Assembly: GCA_001579985.1 (NCBI GenBank)
Contig: LRSR01007041.1
Span: forward strand, 1 to 25,775
DNA length: 25,775 nucleotides
Reading direction: 5' to 3'
DNA from: Hypsibius dujardini
Lineage: Eukaryota > Tardigrada > Eutardigrada > Parachela > Hypsibiidae
The notes under the pieces are model-generated. The model made no database searches, was not told the origin of the DNA, and saw only the letters and a list, made by a program, of their open reading frames with translations. The position numbers and the translations under genes were made by a program. The stretch's first letter is position 1; each line of letters opens with the position of its first letter. Shown here one piece after another: positions 9,197 to 19,186 of this stretch.

Positions 9197-10557
9197 ATGA
9201 ACCACTTCCGCCCATCACTCCTCCATTTCTCCCGAATTCCTGCATTTGGGAATTATTTTAATCGGAACACATCGAGCATTTCGCTCAGTAAGGACTGGAA
9301 TTTTGCATCGGCCAAGGATGCATTCGTAGAGCGGGCGCAGAAACTCAGACCAGTCAGTCTCGCTGCCTTCTCCAAACCGTCACGCAACGCAACGGAAACG
9401 AAGGACGTTCCGCTGGGATATGCTACATTAGTTCCGTTGTGTGTAATCAGTGGGGTTCCTGGAATTTTATTTACCCTGCGATCGGCTAATCTGTACAAAC
9501 ATCGAGGCGAAATCAGTCTTCCAGGTGATCGGTAGTCTCGTTATCCTGGCAGTTCATTGATTGATTTGTTGGTTGATGATTAAAGCTTGATTTAGAAAAA
9601 TGTTTGTATCTGCATTATTTACTGATTTTAATTTTACTTTTCTAAAACAGTACATAAACTATTTTAATTAAATTATTGTTATTTTAGGTAGCTTCTAGTT
9701 TATTTAAATTTATTATGATAAAATTTACGTTTTAGTTGGTTTGAACTAATCAATGATTGAATAATATTAATTTAATTGCATCTTTTATTTAATATTGATT
9801 TAAGCAGCTTTTATTTTCATGTATATTTTCTTGAATAAAATTTACATTTAGAAGCAGTAATAAAGGCCGTTAACCGTTACCGTGATATCCACACGTGGCA
9901 AAACCCTTGCGCTGACCGAATTAAGCACTTTAACTCGGGACTGTGTAGAACAGCCACTCGAACGAGTGTAATGGCTTGACTCGGTTAGCGCAGGATTTTT
10001 GCCGCGTATTATCGTTGATTGATACACGTAGGAGGTGGTCTATGTTAAGACCAGAAAACGGTGTCCGACTTATCGCCGGAAGCTTTTGCAAACACAGCTG
10101 TAATTCGTTATATGTTGCAGGTGGAAGAGCGGATAAAGCAGACAAGGACCTCATCGAGACCGCTGTCCGAGAAACGGAAGAGGAGATTGGCTTCCCACGA
10201 GACCGAATCCAAGTCTGGGCATCCTTGCCGGCCATGCCAACTCGAAACAGTGAGGGTAGAGTCACATCGGTCGTGGGCTTCTGTGGCAACGTCACCGCAG
10301 CTGACTTCCGGCCGAATCCCACCGAAGTTGCAGAGATCTTCTTCTGCAGCCTGGATCATTTGTGCCGTCACAATGGGTTTACCACTTTCCGTAAACGCCT
10401 CACCATGCCGGTCTTCCACACCGGAAAGGAATTGGACTGGAGACCGATTTGGGGCATGACAGCCGTCACCATTGAGACGGTATTGAAGTGTCTCGTGCCG
10501 GACCGGTATCCGCATCGACGACTCTCCATCAGTCCAACAATACGATCTGAGATATAA
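9197..10557 (+). CDS. NUDT8: Mitochondrial CoA-diphosphatase-type Nudix hydrolase (NUDT8-like)
   Basis: The family hydrolyses coenzyme A and acyl-CoAs to phosphopantetheines plus 3',5'-ADP. Exons are 9197-9524 and 10121-10557, joined at CAG|GTGATC and TTGCAG in phase 1, giving 254 aa. The first 35 residues are basic and Ser/Phe-rich without acidic residues, as in a mitochondrial presequence. ILFTLRSANLYKHRGEISLP followed by GG-R-A-D is the UPF0035/CoA signature. The Nudix box spans residues 110-134 with RETEEEIGF at 126-134 supplying the metal-binding glutamates. RPNPTEVAEIF and the late WGMTAV also match NUDT8. The position usually held by Glu after G-x5 is Asp, as in NUDT8. No PTS1 tripeptide is present (it ends SEI), which favours the mitochondrial NUDT8 over the peroxisomal NUDT7. 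The intron contains an inverted-repeat element. Confidence 0.88.
9891..10007 (+). mobile_element. Inverted-repeat element family 1 (MITE-like), copy A
   Basis: A 117-bp element with near-complete inverted-repeat ends: ACACGTGGCAAAACCCTTGC at the left and the complement of GCGCAGGATTTTTGCCGCGT at the right. It lies in the NUDT8-like intron. It matches copies at 18994-19112 (same orientation) and 23752-23871 (opposite orientation). The right end is followed by TA. No coding capacity. A non-autonomous DNA transposon is the likeliest reading. Confidence 0.85.
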
Positions 10558-10582
10558 CGATAACGAGAAAGCTCAACACCGA

Positions 10583-10920
10583 CGTTGCCAACTATAGAAT
10601 ATGGAGCGCCCTGCGTTTCAAAAGGTTTCGAGTTTACACACGATAAATTTGCTAAGGAAAAATTATTTCCTCCCAGCTAATTTGCTAAGGAAAAATGATT
10701 TCTTTCCAGCTAATTTGCTAAAGAAAAATTAATTAAATAAATGATTATCTAGTTTTCTCCCAGCTTGATTTTTAATTAATTAATTTACGCTCAGCAAATT
10801 TAGCTAGGAAGAAATTATTTCACGTTGATGAATTAGCTGGGAAGGAATAATTTCTCTTTAGCAAATTTATCGTGTGTAAACTCAAAACCTTTTGAAACGC
10901 AGGGCGCTGCATAGCCAACG
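10583..10920. mobile_element. Foldback inverted-repeat element
   Basis: Two arms of about 76 bp (10606-10682 and 10832-10907) form a near-perfect inverted repeat starting GCGCCCTGCGTTTCAAAAGG. Weaker complementarity (CGTTG/CAACG) extends to the outer limits given. The left arm contains three tandem repeats of a CCAGCTAATTTGCTAAGGAAA-like subunit, itself partly palindromic (GGAAAAATTATTTCC). It begins 26 nt after the NUDT8-like stop codon and contains AATAAA near 10737. It therefore probably forms the 3' UTR of that gene. No target-site duplication is clear. Confidence 0.85.
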
Positions 10921-11119
10921 CTCAAAAAAATAAATGCATTTCCTTCGTCACTCACGATCATCACGTCAGTAACACAAAATATCTAGCAACAAGGGTTTCA
11001 AGACGCAATGATTAATAATACACACTAAAAAACCACACAGTCATCGCTTTCCCAAAAATCACTCCATCAACGAAACCCACAACCGGCGGAAAGAAACACC
11101 TCGCTGGGAACAATGCCAC

Positions 11120-11125
11120 TTTATT
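11120..11125 (-). terminator. Putative poly(A) signal overlapping the USP stop codon
   Basis: The minus strand reads GGAATAAAGTGG: the last codon GAA and the stop TAA form part of AATAAA. If used, the 3' UTR would be only some 10-30 nt. No other good minus-strand AATAAA is evident in the next 200 nt downstream. Confidence 0.4.
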
Positions 11126-14100
11126 CCACCTCCATGTTGACCTCGGCAGATCCACCGCCGACGGTCCGTCGCCGGTAGACCAAGATATAAGGATTCGTCT
11201 CGTTCTACAGACAAAAAATTAGAGTCCCGAAAAGCTTGCTATTTAAATAATGGAAAGAGATTGAAATGAGTCAACTAATACGATTTGCTGTTTTTCAATC
11301 AACAACGTTAGGCCTAGACCAAGAATTTAATGACCAACAAATTTCATTAGTTTCGTTGGTGACTAGGATTGCTACGTTAGTTCTAGTCAAACAATAGTAG
11401 CTGACTAATTTTAGTTTTCCCCACTTAAATCGTTAGTGACTAGAACTTTTAGTTTCGCTTTTTTCAGAAACTTAAAAAACCTAGTTTTTGAATCTAGTTT
11501 ACTTTTGCCATCCCTATACTCAATCACTTGGGAACAAAAAGCTGACCTCGATATCACTGTCGCTGGCCGGTCTGACTTGAGTATCATCGAACTTGTACCA
11601 CGCATTGTCTTCCGCATTCTTGCAGACCGCCCAGTAGTGGCCACCTCCCAGCCCACCAGAGTGGCAGGATATCGCCACCAGATCGTACAGGGCGGGAACT
11701 TCCAACGGGTTGGACAGAAGCTCGCTCAAATCCAAACCCCTAAAACCGAAAGAGTTATAATTAAAATAATTTTAATAAAAAATTACTGCTCACTACGAGA
11801 AAAAGATGAATGAGAGCATTTGGCAACCAGAATACCAGTCATTATCCATCTACCATCTACCAGAACATTCAGATGGACGGTAGCGGAGGTGAGATGAGAA
11901 CTTACTTTCGCGGGAATTTGACTTTGGTGCTGAGCTTCTCCCGGTAGAATCGGCTGTATTGAAAGCGCTTTAGATGCACAAACATATATTTTGGCAGCCG
12001 CCAAAAGTCCAACTTCTTCAGGGCTGCCTTCTCCTCCTTGCACACCGGGCAGCGCCAAAGGTTGCCCTGTCCCAAACGCTCCGGGCAGGTGTAGAGCTGA
12101 AAACAGTCGCGCAGCTCCACCAAGTCAGTCGGACCGGAACGATTGCCAGAAGCAGCCCATCTCAAGTCCTCCGCTGGCTGAGCAAATGAAAAACAGACGT
12201 CATCAAAGATGATGACATGTGCCTTGCGCGTGAACTTACCATATCATTCGTGTCCTTCCAGTACTTTTTTAGAGCGGCTTCCTCAAAATTGACGGACAAA
12301 AAGTGCTCTCGACCGGGCAAAAAAGTGACACGCTCTCCCGCGACATTTTGATATCTCTGGTTCTCCATGCTCCCATACGCGTTGATTGAACTGACGGTGA
12401 AAATGTCCGGAACGGAGGGCACCTGCTCGACATCTTCGGCCGCAGATGCGTCTTCGTCGTCAGTCTTGACGACGATGCTTCCGGGCGGTCGATTCTCACC
12501 ATCATTCGGGTTATCTTGCTCCATGGCTTCGGTTTTGACCACGCCGTCGCCGCTTTTGGTCGGAGCATGAAGTTTCCGCCTAAGAACACGAATAATCGTT
12601 GATAAAAGTCTCACCTTTAATGGCATTCCTAGTAAAGCTCACTGACGTACCCCAGTTTGGAGAAGACAAGATGGTAGAGTTTCCTGGCAAACAGGCCTTC
12701 TGCTGGCAGACTCAGCATGAAGGGGTACTCAAAAAGCGTTCCGTTTCCGGATGACAAAGTCACAACCTTGGACGGGTCTCTGGAAGACAAATGGCAGTTT
12801 GCAAAATGCCAAACTATCGAACCGGGGCCTCTGCGAAATATATCTCACTTCAATTTCCGCAAGTACACCAGCACGGGAATAAACTTTCGATCCTCCAGCG
12901 GTTGTGCGGTCTGATAGACGAGGATTCTGTCCCGATCAGAAAAGTCATCGCACGGTTTGTCTTTCCGGACATGCGTAACGCGGTGCTCATAGAGCGTCAC
13001 AAGGACCAACTGCAATAAGTATTGAAAATTAAAGACGATCACACCAGTCAACCCAAAAGTACGGACTGCATTATCTCAAACGGAACAGAACTGAACTTAC
13101 ATATTCGGAGTTTACCCTGACTTGTTCGGATATTTTCTTCAAGAGCTCCTCCACGCTGGAATTCTTCGAAATAATTAGCTTTTCCTGGAGAAAAAGAGAA
13201 ATCATATGAGCCAACACAGTTTGTCATTCCACGAGCACGATTAGTATAGTACGAATCAAGTCCAGTGTTATTATGGTATACAGAGCAGACTTACGGCAGA
13301 CGGACGGCCGTTGGTCTCATATGGTATAAATGTGTAAGCCAACTTCTTCATGTTGTTAGTGGGGAGGGGAAGCGAGTAGTAAACCACCGGATCGAACGTC
13401 ACTGACAACTTTTTGCAATCGGGACACTTGATGGACGATCGAATCTGCCCATGGAAGAGGTCAACGATGATTGAGTCCTCGCGACCGCGGTAGAGTGCCC
13501 ACGTGTCGTCAGCGTGTTTCTGTCAGGTTTAAGCGAAACACATTCATTATGCTCCCAAACAATTCCGAAGTGTAAGTAAACAAGCAACAAAAAGCGGCAG
13601 TAACCTGGGCGGTGGTCCCTTCGGGGGGATCCTTATATTCGGTGTACGGCTTCTTTTTCACTCGACTTAAGTCCTCATGTAGGCAATCGACAATGTACTG
13701 CAGGCTCTCCTGGGCATCTTGCTGAGCTCCGTTGAACAACGAGGTTTGCCGGGATAAAGTCGACTGAAATTAGTATAGATATTACAGGCATGTGCGATTA
13801 CAAATCCCGGTACTGAAAACAACTGGCTCTCTCAGCGAGTTTTCACTGACTTTAAATCTGTTAGGATAAACCGAGGTCCTAGTGTCATCGTTCCACAGTT
13901 CATCCACCAGACTGGCGTAGATCCTAGCTATGTCTCCTTGCCGCCCCATGGGATTATGCGGATTAATGTCCTTCTCGTAGTTGCCGCTTCGAAAGAACGC
14001 CGTCAACTCCGGTATGTTACTCAGACACTGCAGTGACGAATTCATGAAACAAGTGTTGCCGAGATTTCCCAGGCCCACCAAACCGTGAGTCGGGCCGCCG

Positions 14101-15915
14101 CTGGAGATGTCCCGAGGGCGGTCCGAATGCGACCGCAGGTTGTAAGGGACGATTTTTTTGTCGGAAGGCCCTGCGTCAGTCGCTTCCGTCTGTTTCTTAA
14201 GGTCTGCAACAAGGCGCGAACGGATCACTTTGTCATCCAACGTCCAATCGTCGCGTCCTTCTTCGCGCTGTTCCACCAAGATAAGCTGCAAAAAATTGCT
14301 GTTGTTGCAGTAAAAGAAATGACCAAACCGGAAGAAAATGCAAATTCAGCCTGATCCGAAGGGAGTAAGGGCTAAGGATGACGTTGATCAGGAGACAGGA
14401 TAGGAGGGATAGGAGGACAGGCGCGCATTAACACACATTGACAAAATCCATACATGCTTGATCGTAAGATCCAGATCACTCAGTGGCTTCTTGGTATCTT
14501 CATCGCGCAAGTCAAAAGTGCCATCCGGGGAGAACACCCAGAACCGGGTATTCTCCTTCTGGCTCAGGTCGAACTTTTCCATGAGAATTGCAGCGCATTC
14601 TTCTGTAGAAGGGAAAATTTGCAGAACGACCAATTACGGGAAGTATTGGAAGATTTGAAATTATTTCTTGCCTATTCGAAGTGATCGGCTAACATGGATG
14701 GGGACAATTTTAACAATGTCCGGATACAGGCAGCAGTTTACCACGAGAGGTCGCGTCTCAACCTGCGATGGAGACCGAGAATCTCATGAGCATTGTGTGA
14801 TCGGCATCAGCAAGTATTGCAATCCCAACACAACACAAGACTAGAATGGTTAAAAATACAAACCTTTATTTCAAAAAGAGAGTTCTCATAGGTGCGCACA
14901 ACAATTTCTCCGTCCTCGCCACCGCCGCCGAACAAAGAAACCAACGTATTCCAGAGTTTTTGTGGGATGATTTCGTAGTCGACTTTTTCGATGGCGCCTT
15001 CCCGTAGTTCGTTTTTGCCGTCAACTAAAAGGAAAAAAACACACTGCAGAAAGTCACAGGACAGAGTCATAGTCACTGCAGAGTAACCATAGGCGTTGCT
15101 CAATCAATCAACCAATCAATCCTTTTAACTAAATGCTTTCCTTCCAAGCTCTGCGAACAATTTCCTAATTTGCAGACATCAAATACGTTGTTTTGTATTT
15201 CCCCAGTTATATAATTCAGCTTAATTTCAGATTCCCAAAAGAAAAATTCCATCAAGGACTAGGAAAGGAAACCTAGTAATTAAGCAGTGCGAGTATACTA
15301 GCATGTACATTCATTTGGTTGATTGTTTAAATGTTTATAACGTTCGAGAAAACATTAGTTGATTGATTGCTTAAATGTTTAACGATCTAAAATAACCGTT
15401 TGATTCATTGATTCATTATATCTTTGATACGTCTGCATCCACTGTTTCTGCGATCCCATTCCTCGTCTAACCCTCATCAGTACACTAAACTGTGAACTTA
15501 CTAACGTAGTGCTACAGAAAATGCACTCTTTCTACTCACATTTGGTTATCAGCTCGCTGTTGTCCACGCTGCCTGGATTGGTGGTCTCATTCCAGGCGCC
15601 CTCCGCCAGATGTGCCTTCAGTTGATCAAACCATTTTGCGCTGATGATATACCTGAAAAATAAAAGAAATAAAACTACTGCAGCCGCGCAAAAGCAAGTG
15701 AAGAAACAATGTGAACCAAAACGTGGGTACCAGGTCTCGTCCGGCTCCATGGAGGTGAGGGCAGCCTCAGCAACGATCTTCCGCAGTTCCTCCGGCCCAA
15801 CTGGCGGGCTGGCCGGTGCGACTGGCTCAGATGTATCCATCGGCTCTTCTTTTACAGATGACGAGGTGGATCGTTCGCGGGACTCAGTGTTGCGGCCGCT
15901 CCGACTGGTGACCAT
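11121..15915 (-). CDS. USP15: USP4/USP11/USP15-type ubiquitin-specific protease
   Basis: A cysteine protease that removes ubiquitin from substrates. One gene here corresponds to the vertebrate USP4/11/15 trio; the symbol marks the family. Fifteen exons close in frame as 926 aa: 15731-15915, 15540-15652, 14864-15024, 14672-14762, 14454-14602, 13851-14285, 13605-13763, 13295-13519, 13101-13184, 12849-13009, 12651-12779, 12240-12579, 11906-12177, 11547-11739 and 11121-11204. Residues about 47-150 are a DUSP domain and 154-245 a UBL domain. The Cys box GLGNLGNTCFMNSSLQC has catalytic Cys312. GGLGGGHYWAV has His869, and FDD follows at 885-887. CPDC and CPVC are the paired zinc-binding motifs. An acidic insert (about 640-710) lies between the catalytic halves. 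LKRFQYSRFYREKL is typical of the group. Intron 4 is GC-AG; the others are GT-AG. Confidence 0.95.
14603..14671 (-). other. GC-AG intron (USP intron 4)
   Basis: The donor on the minus strand is ATAG|GCAAGA and the acceptor CTTCTACAG. Joining here keeps phase 1 and gives SRSLRI-EECAAILMEKF, which matches the UBL domain of the USP4/15 family. No GT donor nearby preserves the frame. GC donors typically have a strong match elsewhere, as here (AG|GCAAG). Confidence 0.85.
15317..15384. repeat. Imperfect direct repeat in USP intron 2
   Basis: GGTTGATTGTTTAAATGTTT with following ATAACG (15317-15342) is repeated as AGTTGATTGATTGCTTAAAT with following GTTTAACG (15357-15384). It lies in the 515-nt intron 2, the largest in this gene, which also holds CAATCAATCAACCAATCAAT near 15100-15118. 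Confidence 0.6.
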
Positions 15916-16462
15916 TTTCCAACAGCGTGAAATGACGTAGGCAAAAAAAACGTCCTCAACGGTGAGATCGCAGGCGAAGACGATGAGGCCAAGGTAATCA
16001 GCTAGATCCAGGTTCTGCCTCCGTGCCGGTGGGTCGGAGGAATTTATGATTCAATTGGTCAATTTAAAAAAGTGGTGGATTTTACGGCCTAAGAGGAGGT
16101 TTCGTGTGGGTATTACCAAACTTGTTCATATCTGGAGGGTTGAAGTGGGAACTGCAGCGCAAAGTTTCTGTTGGGGGTCGAGTTGGGGCGCTGGGTTGAG
16201 AGGAAGGCGTGGCTTACCGCTGCAGTGACTTAGCACTTGGTATTTATTGCCTCATTGGCTCGTCCACAATAAAAGGCCCGAATTAAACAGTATTTTAACT
16301 GAGTTTGTACTTTCTTTTAAAAATCAATCTTTCATGATTTCGTAAGACGCAAACTACGCCATGGACAAGTTCTGAGTTTTTCAATGGACTCCGCTCACGT
16401 ACCTATAGTGGTTGTTTGCTGGGATTGATTGCTGGATTGTCGTTTTGCTCTTACCCACATTA
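15916..16462. promoter_or_regulatory. USP 5' flank
   Basis: The region between the USP start codon and the next element. Just upstream of the ATG the minus strand reads CCTACGTCATTTCACGC, containing a CRE/ATF-like TACGTCA. No acceptor splice site precedes the ATG closely, so the first coding exon is probably also the first exon. No other gene is visible. Confidence 0.4.
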
Positions 16463-16846
16463 CTGTAAAGTCCCGACCCATCCGGGATACTTTTTGGACC
16501 CCCCCCCCAATAAATCGACCCGGTGGGCCAAAACAACTGTTACAGTTCCATCGATCAATCGAATTTGAACGGCGGAAGCGATCAAGAGTCCTTTTTCTTT
16601 CTTCTTCGGTGCAGCGATTACGACGACCCATTTTTATTAAAAATATTAAAGAAAACGCAAAAAACGAGAACGACTCAATGAATCGACCGCAGAAAGGAAG
16701 GATGAAAACTGTAACTGTGAACTGCTTGCATAATCAATCAATCGACAGGTGCGGTCTTGTGGTTCGCACATCTCTGCAATCAATCAAAACGGTCGTTGTT
16801 TACTGCGTGATGACGTAGGCACCCCGGATGGGTCTGGACTTTACAG
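16463..16846 (-). mobile_element. Tc1/mariner-type non-autonomous DNA transposon
   Basis: A 384-bp element with 26-bp terminal inverted repeats that differ at one or two bases: CTGTAAAGTCCCGACCCATC at the left and the complement of GATGGGTCTGGACTTTACAG at the right. It is flanked on both sides by TA (16461-16462, 16847-16848), the standard Tc1/mariner target duplication. On the minus strand an ATG at 16631 begins MGRRNRCTEEERKRTLDRF, which resembles the N-terminus of Tc1-family transposases before the frame loses similarity. This suggests an internally deleted derivative of an autonomous element. Confidence 0.82.
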
Positions 16847-17399
16847 TATTCCTCTGGTTTCAAGTTCAAAGTTCAATAAATTCAGGAATCGCTAATAAAA
16901 ATCGGTTTGTTTTATTCATCGATAAAAAATATTGTTTGTAGCCGTGAAAGCAGGTTATCTTTAAGGATCTGAGATGCCCTTGCCATAACGTACATAAACA
17001 GCGAAACGCTGCAACAAGAGTGCCAACTGCCAACTTTTACATTCACTTGCTGTCGTTCAAACGTAGAAAGTTCAAGCCAATCACGACAGAACTGAAAAGG
17101 GCAAAAAATATCGGAATAGTACACGTAACTAGAGAATTTATACAGCAACAGCTGAGCCATCTCGAGACTCAATACCAAGGACCTGTCAATACTAAAACTG
17201 AAGCGTCTTGTGGAGACCGTCTGGACTCGACAAGAACCATAAATCAGCGCATAAATCAGTGGCCAGTGACATGTAGAAGATGAAATCGACAAGCCCCCCG
17301 TACGTAAGCGGATGTTCGGCAAATTTCGACTGACGATCCGACAGTAGAAAAAAAGAAATGCCAGAGACATCTCGGACCGACTCGATCGTGTAGCCAGTC
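16847..17399. other. POLR2H 3' flank
   Basis: Downstream DNA of POLR2H. A minus-strand AATAAA occurs near 16909-16914 (TTTATT on plus). The minus-strand open frame 16912-17370 (152 codons) begins 29 nt after the POLR2H stop, is rich in Ser/Phe/Cys/Leu and matches no family I know. It is most simply part of the 3' UTR. Confidence 0.4.
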
Positions 17400-17852
17400 T
17401 TAAAACGCCAATTTCTTCATGAGCAAGTAGACATTGTTATCCTGCTCGAAGTTCATCAAGTTGCTTGCATCTCCCTGCAGCCGCATCAGCAATCCACCAT
17501 AGGAAACGTAGGCCGCCAGCCGTCCCGTCTCTGTGGAGGCGTCGTCGCCTTCTAGTCGGTACACCTTCCCGTACATAATGTACTCGTACTGCTCCGCCTT
17601 CGGGAATTGTGAAATGTCCTTGTACTCTGCCGCTTCATCGGACGTGTCGTCGCCCAACGTGCCGGATATGACCATCCGGAATTTGTCGCCCAGGTCGACG
17701 GGATAGATCTGCGTGTTGACGTCCAGAATGAGGTCCATCTTGAAGGATTCACTCTCGCAGTGGAGGCGAGACACACGGTCAAACTTCTTTCCTTCTGGGT
17801 CAATGTCTTTCACGTCGAAGATATCCTCGAAAATGATCCCCGATGCGGACAT
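17400..17852 (-). CDS. POLR2H: RPB8/RPABC3, shared subunit of RNA polymerases I, II and III
   Basis: An OB-fold subunit common to the three nuclear RNA polymerases. The single coding exon encodes 150 aa, exactly the human length. Typical stretches are [20 protein letters not shown] at the start, [20 protein letters not shown] in the middle, and the ending [20 protein letters not shown]. An excellent acceptor (TTTTTATTTCTCCATAG) ends at 17874 and leaves a 21-nt leader before the ATG, so the transcript should have at least one upstream non-coding exon. The gene is in the same orientation as USP, which lies about 1.5 kb downstream, and head-to-head with the TMEM128-like gene. Confidence 0.97.
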   Translation of the reverse strand: MSASGIIFEDIFDVKDIDPEGKKFDRVSRLHCESESFKMDLILDVNTQIYPVDLGDKFRMVISGTLGDDTSDEAAEYKDISQFPKAEQYEYIMYGKVYRLEGDDASTETGRLAAYVSYGGLLMRLQGDASNLMNFEQDNNVYLLMKKLAF

Positions 17853-18185
17853 GGCTAAGGGTGGAATACTTCACTATGGAGAAATAAAAACAAGTTGACA
17901 GAATTGGGATAATATGTGGTCTACCTTTCCTCCCCTGTTTTCAACCCTTTATGCACAAAACTGAGGGAGACAACGAACTGTGGAATTGTCCCACTTGAAA
18001 ACAGATTCTGAAAACGAAAAATTTGGCTTGACCAATACTGACTATGAACAACCATTGATTGATTGATTGATTGTTGCATTTAAACTACTACTATTTCTTT
18101 GTCATCCAGTTATAGGAACAATATCACAAACCGAAGAGAACTCGCTAGGAGACTGGGAGTGAAAAAGTTCGTGTATTGTCCTTAC

Positions 18186-18218
18186 CTCTCTTAGAGGATC
18201 AAATCATCGGTGTTGAAG
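18186..18218 (-). other. Candidate POLR2H non-coding 5' exon
   Basis: A 33-nt segment bounded on the minus strand by TTTTTTCTCTATTTTAG and the donor GAGAG|GTAAGG. It has no useful reading frame. It could splice to the acceptor at 17874. It may be an alternative to, or follow, the segment at 18473-18532. Confidence 0.35.
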
Positions 18219-18472
18219 CTAAAATAGAGAAAAAACTGTTGAAGGCGTACGCCGTTGAAGTGCTCCTTCTTTGTTTGCTCGCACTACAGAAACGGCTAAC
18301 AGAAACAGCTCGCACGAGTTTCGGTAAATTAGGCCAGTCTTGTGGCAAATTAAGATTGCCATCGGCGACCGACAACGAACGCGTTATCGTCCCCCGCCAT
18401 CGAAAAATCTTTCGGTTGTAACTTGCAGCAGCGTAATCTTCCTGCGGAAGTGCTCAAGAGGGAAAAACTTAC

Positions 18473-18532
18473 CGTTTGGTCCACACCGACAGGCGGTTTG
18501 ATGTTGCAAGGTGGACCGAAAGACCTGGTGAT
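18473..18532 (-). other. Candidate POLR2H first or upstream non-coding exon
   Basis: A segment ending at a strong minus-strand donor (AAACG|GTAAGTTTT). A possible acceptor TTTTTTAG lies at its 5' side, but the exon could equally extend further upstream as the first exon. It is open in one frame (20 codons) without recognisable similarity. Confidence 0.35.
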
Positions 18533-18993
18533 CTAAAAAAATTATAACGTGACAGAATTGGTGACTATATAATGTGGAGAAATTGACGGGACCGGAGGTC
18601 GCGAAGATAAGATTAACGGGTCTTTCAGAAAAGTTGGCTGTTTATTTTTGCCGAGCGAGCGCACGAAATATCTCGTTCGGTTGTTAATGATAGATTGTGT
18701 CTTGTTTAGCGCACGATTTCCAATAAATAACGTCGACCGAACCAAACCGAACGAACTTGGGAACAATCCCATGAGTCATCGTGACTCATCAACAAAGTTG
18801 TTTATGGGACTCGGGAGTTCGAAATTCGTTCATTTAACGTGCTTGTTTGGTTAGCGAGCCGGACTCGGAGCTCTGATAGTCTGAACAAATATCAAAATTG
18901 CCATTGCAGTTATTTTTTTCTGGATTCAAACGTACTGATATCCTGAATCCTGACTAGTGACTACAGTACGCATATTTTACATTGCATTTGTAC
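18533..18993. promoter_or_regulatory. Shared upstream region of POLR2H and TMEM128-like
   Basis: The interval between two divergent genes. It must contain the promoter of POLR2H and perhaps part of that of the TMEM128-like gene. Open frames here show no family similarity. No TATA box or initiator could be assigned with confidence. Confidence 0.35.
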
Positions 18994-19112
18994 ACACGTG
19001 GCAAAAACCTTGCGCTAACCGAATCAAGTACTTTAACTCGACGGCTGTCTACAACATTCATGCAGCGAGTGTAATGGCTTAACTCGGTTAGCGCAAGATT
19101 TTTGCCACGCGT
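18994..19112 (+). mobile_element. Inverted-repeat element family 1 (MITE-like), copy B
   Basis: A 119-bp element, the best preserved copy: ACACGTGGCAAAAACCTTGC at the left and the complement of GCGCAAGATTTTTGCCACGC at the right, with about 36 bp of matching ends. It is bordered by TA on both sides (TAC at the left, GTATA at the right). It sits about 75 bp upstream of the TMEM128-like start codon, within its promoter or 5' UTR. Confidence 0.87.
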
Positions 19113-19186
19113 ATATCCTCTAGTTCCATCGCCGCCACCGATATTGTCGACCGCCTGCACGGTACTCTACCTGGAAAATGCATAAA

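Noticed and set aside
16912-17370. 152-codon minus-strand frame just downstream of POLR2H
   Set aside because: It has no domain, biased composition, no promoter of its own, and fits the POLR2H 3' UTR; a 17020-17283 plus-strand frame overlaps it with equal lack of support.
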